The notes beneath the pieces are model-generated. The model was not told the origin of the DNA, searched no databases, and saw only the letters and a list, made by a program, of their open reading frames with translations. Position numbers and translations under genes: made by a program. A stretch of 10,374 nt of DNA, taken from assembly GCA_002771015.1 (NCBI GenBank), contig PCUO01000007.1:1-10374 (forward strand), in the 5' to 3' direction. This DNA comes from Candidatus Yonathbacteria bacterium CG17_big_fil_post_rev_8_21_14_2_50_43_9 (GTDB lineage Bacteria; Patescibacteriota; Minisyncoccia; Phycocordibacterales; UBA1550). Of this stretch, positions 4,624 to 10,374 are shown piece after piece. Every line of letters starts with the position of its first letter. The first letter of the stretch is position 1.

Positions 4624-6579
4624 ATGAAGTTGGGTACAAAAATAAACCTCGTGCTTATTATAGTTACAGCAGTTGTCCTCACAGTTGCGTTTTCGGTTAT
4701 TGTTAAAATAGAAGCAGACACTACAAAAAAACAAGTTCTCAATGACGCGGGAACCTCAGCAGATATTTTTCATGACGAAATCGAGCGCATGTTTAAGCAA
4801 ATACGCGATCAACAGGTTCGCTTGCAAAATGTCGTTGACGAACTCTCTAAGGTTGACGGAGTTGTGTATGTAAAGGTTTTGGAGGTTGATGGCGTTAATG
4901 CTGCAACATCAAGGCACGAGCTTATTGGCGTGATGGATAACGATAGAAGTGTTGCGTTGCTTCAGGATGTTATAAAAAAGGGAAGCATCCCAGACGTACT
5001 AAAGGATAAAGGAACATTTTACGAGATAGAACGTCGTATCCCAATCCACCTTGTTTATGGAGATGACTCATCAGAAATAATATATGTCATTGAAGTTGAG
5101 ATTGGAACCTTATCTAAAAGAACAGTAGATATTGAACAGGCAAAAAAGTTATTGTATGTAATTTCATCAAGTATTGAACCAACCGCGCGCTCTATTGTTC
5201 AAACGCGCCAAGAAGATATCAGCTCTATCCAAAAGATTACTGACAGCATTGTACAGCTTGGCAAGGTTGATAAGTCTGATGAGCTTGGCTTCTATCACGA
5301 TTTTATCGTTGCTGATAGTAATATGAACATAGTTGCAAACACAGGGCACGAGAAGGATGAGTATGAGCACGACCTTCCTGAATACAATAAGTACCGCGAG
5401 GATGTTCTGTCTGGCAAGCTCACTGAATCGTACCACACGCGCACACACGAAGGGCAAGCTATAATAGTTCGCATAAAACCAATTATGCTTGAGGTTGACG
5501 GCAAAAATAAAATAGTTGGTATTAATGAGGTCCATATCCTTGCTTCAGCATATACAAACAAAATCACAGTTCTTAAGTTTAGAATGCTCGGCATTGGTAT
5601 CGTGTTTACTGCGGTACTCGTTATTGTGCTTGCGATAATCCTACGCATAGAAGTTGTTGTTCCAATCACAAAGTATTCCGAGGTTGCCAAAAAAATTGCT
5701 GATGGAGATTTAAGCCAAACAGTGGAGCATACTTCTAATGATGAAATCGGGCAATTCGGGAGCGTTTTTAACTCAATGGTTAGGAACTTGCGTGAGCTTG
5801 ATAAACTGAAATCTGATTTTATTTCTGTCGCAGCGCACCAGCTTCGTACACCCCTCTCAGGGGTGAAGTGGGTTTTGAAGCTTCTTCTTGACGGTGACCT
5901 CGGCACTATTAATGAAGATCAGAAAGGAATGCTTAAACGTGGGTATGAGACGAATGAAAAAATGATTCAGCTCGTGAATGACCTCCTAAATGTGTCGCGC
6001 ATTGAAAATGGGAAGTTTGGCTACAAGTTTGAGAAGAATGATTTTATGAAGCTAATCAGAGTTCTAATGGAAAACACAGTTCTTCCTTCAAAGGCGCGTA
6101 ATATTGATGTGCGTTTGGAAAACCGCGCGGGAATGATTCCAGACTTTATGTTTGATCCAGAGAAACTTCTTATAGCGCTTCAAAATATTGTTGACAACGC
6201 AATGAAGTACACGCTTCCAGGCGGGCGTGTCACTATTATTGTAGAGCGACAAGGTGACTACATAGAGGTAAAAGTTTCTGACACAGGTGTTGGTATCCCA
6301 AAAGCAGATATCGCGAAGCTTTTCTCCAAGTTCTTCCGAGCGGCGAATGTGATTCACTTGCAGACAGACGGTTCAGGACTCGGCCTCTTTATTGTGAAGA
6401 GTATTATTATGCGCCACGGAGGGCAGGTTTGGGTTGATTCTGTTGAAGGGAAGGGAACAACATTTACAATCGTGGTGCCGGTTGTCGATGGTTTGATACC
6501 AAAGGATGAAGGAACGCCACAAGTGGTTGCACCCATAGCGCAAGTAGGGGAGGCGCCAATCGAACCGACTCTTTCTTAG
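4624..6579 (+). CDS. Membrane sensor histidine kinase (HAMP-HisKA-HATPase)
   Basis: This 651-residue kinase senses a signal outside the membrane and phosphorylates a partner response regulator, presumably the one encoded next. Order: a first membrane helix (about 8-28), a large extracytoplasmic sensor region (about 29-318, starting with a helical segment), a second membrane helix (321-340) and HAMP (about 341-395). The H box is SVAAHQLRTP, with phospho-acceptor His405. ATP-binding boxes follow: N box NIVDNAMKYT (521-530), G1 DTGVGIP (553-559), F box around KFFRA, and G2 GSGLGLFI (583-590). A Pro/Ala-rich tail (about 620-651) follows. The sensor region resembles no domain I can name; a Cache-like fold is possible from its length. 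All catalytic motifs are intact. Confidence 0.93.
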   Translation: MKLGTKINLVLIIVTAVVLTVAFSVIVKIEADTTKKQVLNDAGTSADIFHDEIERMFKQIRDQQVRLQNVVDELSKVDGVVYVKVLEVDGVNAATSRHELIGVMDNDRSVALLQDVIKKGSIPDVLKDKGTFYEIERRIPIHLVYGDDSSEIIYVIEVEIGTLSKRTVDIEQAKKLLYVISSSIEPTARSIVQTRQEDISSIQKITDSIVQLGKVDKSDELGFYHDFIVADSNMNIVANTGHEKDEYEHDLPEYNKYREDVLSGKLTESYHTRTHEGQAIIVRIKPIMLEVDGKNKIVGINEVHILASAYTNKITVLKFRMLGIGIVFTAVLVIVLAIILRIEVVVPITKYSEVAKKIADGDLSQTVEHTSNDEIGQFGSVFNSMVRNLRELDKLKSDFISVAAHQLRTPLSGVKWVLKLLLDGDLGTINEDQKGMLKRGYETNEKMIQLVNDLLNVSRIENGKFGYKFEKNDFMKLIRVLMENTVLPSKARNIDVRLENRAGMIPDFMFDPEKLLIALQNIVDNAMKYTLPGGRVTIIVERQGDYIEVKVSDTGVGIPKADIAKLFSKFFRAANVIHLQTDGSGLGLFIVKSIIMRHGGQVWVDSVEGKGTTFTIVVPVVDGLIPKDEGTPQVVAPIAQVGEAPIEPTLS

Positions 6580-6582
6580 CAG

Positions 6583-6611
6583 TTGCCACAGCCATTGTTT
6601 AAGGATATACT
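6583..6611 (+). promoter_or_regulatory. Response-regulator promoter
   Basis: TTGCCA (6583-6588, five of six) and TATACT (6606-6611, five of six) are spaced by 17 bases, starting four bases after the kinase stop. The expected transcript start near 6618 leaves only about six bases before the ATG, with no Shine-Dalgarno. The regulator can thus be expressed separately from the kinase. Confidence 0.6.
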
Positions 6612-6623
6612 ATAAAAATCATT

Positions 6624-7505
6624 ATGGAAGAAAAAAAGAGAATTATTATTGTAGAGGACGACGCTGTTCTCCGTGACGTGCTCTCAGAGAAACTCCAGAA
6701 GAGTGGGTACGTTGTGGACACTGCGGAAGATGGTATTATTGCTATGGAAAAGATTCACGCCGTAAAGCCAGATTGCGTTCTATTGGATATTTTAATGCCA
6801 CGCAAGAGTGGGATTGAAGTGTTGGAGGATTTGCACGCAGACCCAAATTTGAGCTCCATTCCAGTTATCATTATTTCAAACTCTGGTCAGCCTGTAGAGA
6901 TAAAGCGCGCGCAGGAGCTCGGAGCAAAGGAGTTCTTAATAAAGGCGGTGTTTGACCCAAATGAAGTTCTAGAGAAAGTTGAAAAAGTATTGGCAGGTGG
7001 CATAATGGCTCCACAGGGTGAATGGGGGATCCGTACACAAAATGTTACAGGAGCAGGAGCCGCAGAGCATCCAGTTGAAAATCCCACAGTGGCTCAGGCT
7101 GCGGAAAGCGTTGCAAAGGCTGGAGAGGAAGGCAAAAAATTCGTGTTAGTTATTGAGGATGATAAGTTTCTTCGCGAGCTTCTCGTGAGAAAACTTTCAA
7201 GCGAAGGATTTGATGTGCAGAATGCCATTGACGCAGAGGCTGCGTTTGCTATTTTAGCCGAGCGTAAGCCGAATATAATCCTCTGCGACCTTATTCTGCC
7301 AGGGGTTGATGGTTTTGAAATTCTAAAAAGGATTAAAGTTGATCCAAAGATTGCAGATGTGCCTGTAGTTATTTTGAGCAACCTTGGCCAGAAAGAAGAT
7401 TTGGAAAAGGCTATGGCTCTTGGAGCAAAAGACTTTATGGTGAAGGCAAACTTTACTCTTGATGAAATCGTTACGAAAGTACGCGGAATAGTTAACGGCA
7501 AGTAG
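6624..7505 (+). CDS. Tandem-receiver response regulator (REC-REC)
   Basis: This 293-residue protein consists of two receiver domains and nothing else. REC1 (about 6-124) has the acidic pair Asp12/Asp13, phospho-acceptor Asp55 in LLDILMP, Ser85 and Lys107. REC2 (about 173-290) has Asp179/Asp180, Asp222 in LCDLILP, Ser252 and Lys274. Both sets of catalytic residues are complete. An Ala/Gly/Glu-rich linker of about 45 residues joins them. With no DNA-binding or enzymatic output domain, it should act through protein-protein contact or pass phosphate within a relay. It follows the histidine kinase by 44 bases on the same strand and ends at a strong terminator, so the two form a natural pair despite the extra promoter. 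Confidence 0.92.
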   Translation: MEEKKRIIIVEDDAVLRDVLSEKLQKSGYVVDTAEDGIIAMEKIHAVKPDCVLLDILMPRKSGIEVLEDLHADPNLSSIPVIIISNSGQPVEIKRAQELGAKEFLIKAVFDPNEVLEKVEKVLAGGIMAPQGEWGIRTQNVTGAGAAEHPVENPTVAQAAESVAKAGEEGKKFVLVIEDDKFLRELLVRKLSSEGFDVQNAIDAEAAFAILAERKPNIILCDLILPGVDGFEILKRIKVDPKIADVPVVILSNLGQKEDLEKAMALGAKDFMVKANFTLDEIVTKVRGIVNGK

Positions 7506-7513
7506 CAGTAATT

Positions 7514-7559
7514 AAAAAGCTCTGTTTCGCTATAGTGGTTGCGAAACAGAGCTTTTTTT
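7514..7559 (+). terminator. Intrinsic terminator of the response regulator
   Basis: A perfect stem of up to 17 pairs (7514-7530 against 7541-7557, core GCTCTGTTTCGC/GCGAAACAGAGC) closes a 10-base loop and runs into TTTTTTT (7553-7559). It begins eight bases after the regulator stop. Confidence 0.92.
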
Positions 7560-7585
7560 GCTATTGTCTTTCTAGTCGCAACTTT

Positions 7586-7656
7586 GCGGGATTAGTTAAA
7601 TGGTATAACTTCAGTTTTCCAAACTGAAATCGGGAGTTCGATTCTCCCATCCCGCA
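7586..7656 (+). tRNA. tRNA-Gly(UCC)
   Basis: The 71-base cloverleaf has acceptor GCGGGAT paired with ATCCCGC (7649-7655), D stem GTTA/TAAC, anticodon stem TCAGT/ACTGA and loop TTTCCAA, giving TCC, which reads GGA/GGG. T-arm is GGGAG-TTCGATT-CTCCC and the discriminator is A7656. CCA is not encoded; the next bases are CAG. Confidence 0.93.
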
Positions 7657-7711
7657 CAGTCAAATAAAAAAGTCTCGAGGAAATTCCTCGAGACTTTTTT
7701 ATTTGACTGTG
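7655..7711. terminator. 57-base near-perfect palindrome after tRNA-Gly (bidirectional terminator)
   Basis: Arms of 28 bases (7655-7682 and 7684-7711) pair without mismatch around a single A. The core AAAAAAGTCTCGAGGAA / TTCCTCGAGACTTTTTT gives a GC stem flanked by A6 and T6, so it can terminate in both directions. The left arm begins within the last two bases of the tRNA. Confidence 0.85.
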
Positions 7712-7864
7712 ACGGGCTGATTGGAGAATCGAACTGGGATGGGGTCGTGGAACGGGAGTTCCCAGTTGAGGAAAACAACGAGTGAAGCTAGTGTTAGAAA
7801 CCGTGGGTTTCTAAAGAGGAGCATAGTGACGAGTGAGATAGCGAAGCGTCTCCCATCCCGCACA
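7657..7864. mobile_element. Composite of tRNA-Gly-derived fragments bounded by 16-base direct repeats
   Basis: The tRNA 3' end TCTCCCATCCCGCACA (7643-7658) recurs exactly at 7849-7864, 206 bases downstream. Between them are the 57-base palindrome and an inverted copy of the T-arm (7723-7735, exact reverse complement of 7635-7647). There follow the fragment CGGGAGTTC (7753-7761, same as 7631-7639), a dyad AACTGGGA/TCCCAGTT (7732-7739, 7760-7767), and a hairpin TTAGAAACC/GGTTTCTAA (7794-7802, 7806-7814). No ORF is credible. It could be a small non-autonomous insertion with target duplication at a tRNA end, or the product of rearrangement or template switching. The mobile-element label is tentative. 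Confidence 0.4.
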
Positions 7865-7904
7865 ATAGAAAAAGCCCAAGCCATATGGCTTGGGCTTTTT
7901 CTAT
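7865..7904. terminator. 40-base perfect palindrome (bidirectional terminator)
   Basis: A 40-base perfect palindrome (core AAAAAGCCCAAGCC / GGCTTGGGCTTTTT) lies between the tRNA-Gly region and the convergent HU gene. Its A5 and T5 flanks suit termination from both sides. Confidence 0.88.
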
Positions 7905-7919
7905 AAGAATTTGAAGTCT

Positions 7920-8192
7920 TTACTTCACTGCATCCTTGAGCGCCTTTGCTGCGCGAAACTTTGGGACAGTCGTTGCCTTTACCTGAATGCTCTCTCCAGT
8001 CTTTGGGTTGCGCGCTGTACGTGCTGCGCGTGCCTTTGTTGAAAAGATACCTAGCCCTGCGATTGAAACCTCCTCCCCATTCTTGAGAGTCTTTACCATC
8101 TCCTCTAGGATTGCATCAAGTGTCTGCTCTGCTGATACTTTTGTACCACCCATTTTCTCGTGGATAATTTCTGCTATAGCTGCTTTGTTCAT
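7920..8192 (-). CDS. hup: HU-family DNA-binding protein
   Basis: This 90-residue protein is a full-length HU/IHF-type nucleoid protein that dimerises and bends DNA without strong sequence preference. It has the N-terminal helix pair (about 2-38), the conserved GLGIF turn (46-50), and the DNA-binding arm with RNPKTGE (61-67), where Pro63 is the residue that intercalates into DNA. It ends with the helix KFRAAKALKDAV. It is monocistronic and convergent with the tRNA-Gly region, with a shared terminator 16 bases beyond its stop. The ATG has no Shine-Dalgarno. A small palindrome ATTAAAA/TTTTAAT (8204-8219) just upstream could be a regulatory site. HU rather than IHF is inferred from generic composition. 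Confidence 0.95.
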   Translation of the reverse strand: MNKAAIAEIIHEKMGGTKVSAEQTLDAILEEMVKTLKNGEEVSIAGLGIFSTKARAARTARNPKTGESIQVKATTVPKFRAAKALKDAVK

Positions 8193-8506
8193 AATTTTTT
8201 TAATGATTAAAACCTTTTAATACTAAAACAAGTCTCTGTCACACATAAATCATTAGTATGATTTATGTGTGACCCCACCTCGCGCCGATGCGCTCCGGTC
8301 TTGCGAAAGCTCCACGCGTTCGCTTTCTCACCCGCGACACACCTCCCACTATTATTTGTGAAAGTGGAGTTGCCCACTTCTACGCGGGTCAGACCTCCTT
8401 GTCAAATAGTATACCCCTCTATGTTTTTTTACGCAATAGACACAAGGACTTCTGTGAAGATTGCCAAAACTCAATAACTATTTGGTAATTTTTTGACTTA
8501 AAATTA
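8193..8506. other. Intergenic region between RNase Y and HU with strong dyads
   Basis: I see no supportable gene in these 314 bases. It contains a perfect 16-base-arm hairpin at 8238-8273 (GTCACACATAAATCAT, loop TAGT) without a T-tract. The dyad at 8204-8219 and AAGTGG/CCACTT near 8361-8378 are also present; the latter is enclosed by ACCCGCG/CGCGGGT. The middle (8275-8335) is richer in G+C than its surroundings. It must hold the RNase Y 3' end and the HU promoter on the minus strand; only a weak promoter (GTGACA, 8242-8237) can be proposed. Confidence 0.5.
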
Positions 8507-10039
8507 CTATCTTGCGTATTCTATCGCGCGTGATTCGCGGATCACAGCAACTTTGATTTCGCCTGGATATTTTAACTCACTTTCTACTCTTATTGCGATG
8601 TCACGAGCAAGCTTTTTAGCATCTAGGTCAGAAATCTCCTCTGGCTTCACAAACACGCGGAGCTCCCTTCCGGCCTGTATTGCATAGGTTTTTTCCACTA
8701 CTGGAAAGGATTTCGCTATCCCCTCAAGGTCCTCTAGGCGTTTTATGTAGTTTTCAGCTGAATCTCTGCGGGCTCCAGGGCGTCCCCCAGAAATTGAGTC
8801 CGCAGTTTGTACAATTATAGATTCCAGTGTCTCATACGGGTACTCCTCGTGATGTGACTGCATTGCTTGGATAACGCGCTGGTCTACTCCAAATTTTTTA
8901 AGGATTTTTCTACCTATTTCCACATGGGTACCTTGTACCTCGTGGTCTACCGCTTTCCCAATATCATGAAGGAGCGCGCCAGTTTTTGCTACCACTACAT
9001 TCCCACCTACCTCCTCGGCAATCATCCCAGCGATATGCGCCATCTCTATTGAGTGCTGAAGTACATTTTGCCCGTAACTCGTGCGGAAATATAAACGTCC
9101 AAGTATTGCAATAACGCGTGGATCAAGATTAAATACACCACAATCATATACGGCCTTTTCTCCTTTTTCCTTGGTAATTTTGTTTATATCCTCACGAGCT
9201 TTTTCAACAGCCTCCTCTATTCTCGCAGGCTGAATACGTCCATCATCTATGAGAGATTCAAGCGCAGCACGGGCAATTTGGCGACGAATTGGGTCAAATG
9301 ACGAGATAATTATAGAGCCAGGGGTATCATCAACAATAACCTCCACCCCCGCAGAACGTTCAAAAGCGCGAATATTCCTGCCTTCCTTGCCAATTATCTT
9401 CCCTTTTATTTCATCAGATGGAATTGGCACAGATGTTACCATCATTTCCGCTGCAGTAGATGTAGCAAGTCGCTGAATAGCTGTAGCCAAAATATCCCTT
9501 GCTTTTTGAGCGAGTTGATTTTCTCCGTTGGTTTCAAGTTTTTTTATTCTAGCCAAAAGGTCTCCTTCGTAGGTTTTTTCGACCCGCTTGACGAGTTCTT
9601 CCTTCGCGTCTTCTGTGCTTAAAAGAGCGACGCGCTCAAGTTCCCTGTGAACAAACTCGTTTTCCTTGTTGGTTTTCTCGCGAATAACCCTTAATTCTTC
9701 AGCCTTTTCTTTTATATGCGCCACTTCGCTGTCTATGTCGAGTTGGCGTTTGTCTAGAAACTCCTCCTTCTTAGCAAGACGTTCTTCTAGTTTTTTGAAT
9801 CGTTCGCTTTGTTCACGTTCATCCTCGTGAAGTTCCTGACCATATACTTCGGCCCTTCGGTCGGCTTCCTCAATAATTTTTTGCGCCTCTTCCTTTGCGG
9901 AAAGAAGAACTTGTTTTACCTCAATCTCAACTGAGCCTTTTCTACTCATCGCAACGATGAGGCGTAAAAGGTAGCCGAGCGCCATCCCGACCAGAATTGC
10001 CATCACGCCTCCCAGCGTGAGTGCAATATTAATATCCAT
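8507..10039 (-). CDS. rny: Ribonuclease Y
   Basis: This 510-residue endoribonuclease starts decay of many mRNAs from the membrane. Domains in order: an N-terminal membrane helix (about 5-30); a long, highly charged coiled coil (about 35-190); a KH RNA-binding domain with IIGKEGRN (215-222); and an HD phosphohydrolase domain. The HD domain has His329 in QHSIEMAH, the metal-binding pair His358-Asp359 in LLHDIGK, and a later TADSISGGRPGARR motif. A conserved C-terminal region ends the protein. Length and order match the family exactly and all key residues are present. It sits between HU and clpP, all on the minus strand, but long spacers argue against one operon. Confidence 0.96.
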   Translation of the reverse strand: MDINIALTLGGVMAILVGMALGYLLRLIVAMSRKGSVEIEVKQVLLSAKEEAQKIIEEADRRAEVYGQELHEDEREQSERFKKLEERLAKKEEFLDKRQLDIDSEVAHIKEKAEELRVIREKTNKENEFVHRELERVALLSTEDAKEELVKRVEKTYEGDLLARIKKLETNGENQLAQKARDILATAIQRLATSTAAEMMVTSVPIPSDEIKGKIIGKEGRNIRAFERSAGVEVIVDDTPGSIIISSFDPIRRQIARAALESLIDDGRIQPARIEEAVEKAREDINKITKEKGEKAVYDCGVFNLDPRVIAILGRLYFRTSYGQNVLQHSIEMAHIAGMIAEEVGGNVVVAKTGALLHDIGKAVDHEVQGTHVEIGRKILKKFGVDQRVIQAMQSHHEEYPYETLESIIVQTADSISGGRPGARRDSAENYIKRLEDLEGIAKSFPVVEKTYAIQAGRELRVFVKPEEISDLDAKKLARDIAIRVESELKYPGEIKVAVIRESRAIEYAR

Positions 10040-10264
10040 AAATTATCCCAGAAACCCTTGAAAGCTATAGCTTTCTTCGGTTCGCTGAGTGCTATCGCTA
10101 CTGATAAGGTGTCAAATTAAATTACAAATTGGGTACACTTTCATACTACAGCTTGTGCTCCGCACAAGCAAGTCCACAAGTCCTAAAGTCTTAAAGTCAG
10201 AGCCCAGAAACCTACGGTTTCTGGGCTCACTTTTGACTTTTTAACCTAGACTTTCGACTCGCCG
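10040..10264. other. Intergenic region between ClpP and RNase Y with palindromes and 8-base iterons
   Basis: No gene is visible. The stretch holds a perfect 16-base palindrome GAAAGCTATAGCTTTC (10060-10075), a hairpin GCTTGTGC/GCACAAGC (10151-10169), and four AAGTC units spaced exactly eight bases apart (10170, 10178, 10186, 10194). TTGACA on the minus strand (10115-10110) is a possible RNase Y -35, but a matching -10 is weak. Confidence 0.5.
10200..10228. terminator. Hairpin downstream of clpP
   Basis: A perfect 13-pair stem, GAGCCCAGAAACC (10200-10212) and GGTTTCTGGGCTC (10216-10228), closes a 3-base loop. It lies 37 bases after the clpP stop. The following minus-strand sequence has only broken T-runs, so termination is probable but not classic. 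Confidence 0.6.
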
Positions 10265-10374
10265 TTAGGCACGTGGATTCTTTGGCCTGTAAATTTCGTC
10301 CACAAGACCATACTTTTTTGCCTCATCGGCAGACATAAAGAAGTCGCGGTCGGTGTCTTTTTCCACTTGTGACA
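10265..10374 (-). CDS. clpP: ATP-dependent Clp protease proteolytic subunit, C-terminus (partial)
   Basis: Only the last 36 codons are in the window; the gene continues beyond its right edge. The tail reads [20 protein letters not shown] followed by LVDEIY and a short basic end before TAA. This is the characteristic ClpP C-terminus: the catalytic-triad Asp is expected in the conserved D-T-(D/E)-RD stretch, followed by FMSA-EA-YGLVD. ClpP forms the barrel-shaped serine protease that degrades unfolded substrates delivered by ClpX or ClpA/C. The catalytic Ser and His lie outside the window. The short tail ending NPRA is unremarkable. Confidence 0.93.
   Translation of the reverse strand, partial: SQVEKDTDRDFFMSADEAKKYGLVDEIYRPKNPRA

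Noticed and set aside
5295..5906. 203-codon minus-strand ORF inside the histidine kinase
   Set aside because: It is antisense to the sensor, HAMP and H-box regions, has no recognisable motif, and the plus-strand gene is unambiguous.
8393..8400. Strong Shine-Dalgarno AAGGAGGT on the minus strand
   Set aside because: No start codon follows at a usable distance with an open frame.
8265..8488. Two overlapping plus-strand ORFs (70 and 66 codons) between HU and RNase Y
   Set aside because: Both consist largely of the hairpin and G+C-rich dyad sequence, have no recognisable domain or start signal, and oppose the flanking genes.

Overview
The window reads as ordinary bacterial chromosome from a small, streamlined genome. 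The gene style suggests a member of the Patescibacteria (Candidate Phyla Radiation), probably of Parcubacteria type. Signs are scattered single tRNA genes without encoded CCA, starts with no Shine-Dalgarno sequence and -10 boxes almost touching the ATG, a compact HD-type CCA-adding enzyme, and a stand-alone histidine kinase plus tandem-receiver regulator. The lineage is inference; the genes are read directly.

Layout, left to right. (1) 1-1007 is an accessory patch: the last 28 codons of an exonuclease III-like gene, a ParD/RelE-type toxin-antitoxin pair behind a palindromic promoter-operator, a small hypothetical ORF with no standard start, and a 36-codon stump of an EcoRI-type adenine methyltransferase. 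(2) 1021-3296 holds the CCA-adding enzyme (minus), tRNA-Arg(UCG), a frameshifted P-loop kinase pseudogene and tRNA-Gly(GCC). (3) 3297-3606 is non-coding, with three DnaA-box-like 9-mers in 30 bases, 9-base direct repeats, a two-tier hairpin and a parS-like palindrome. (4) 3607-4623 holds yraN, tRNA-Pro(UGG) with a duplicated 5' half and a long inverted repeat around it, and a hairpin-rich spacer ending in a second perfect DnaA box. (5) 4624-7559 is a two-component pair: membrane histidine kinase and double-receiver regulator, each with its own promoter, closed by a strong terminator. (6) 7586-7904 is tRNA-Gly(UCC) followed by a roughly 200-base composite of tRNA-derived pieces and two near-perfect palindromic terminators. 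(7) 7920-10374 holds HU, RNase Y and the C-terminus of ClpP, all on the minus strand.

How the genes work together: all four tRNAs lack CCA, so the local CCA-adding enzyme would be needed to mature them. RNase Y and ClpP are RNA and protein turnover functions. HU is a nucleoid protein. The kinase and regulator probably form one phosphorelay, with a partner downstream because the regulator has no output domain.

The most unusual signals are at DNA level. First, GTGAAAC/GTTTCAC half-sites are concentrated: I count eight, all left of position 3591. They include three near-canonical parS-like palindromes. Second, DnaA boxes occur at 3414-3443 and 4573-4581. Together these suggest an origin-proximal region. 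Third, both tRNA-Pro and tRNA-Gly(UCC) carry inverted copies of their own 3' ends, as if made by template switching.
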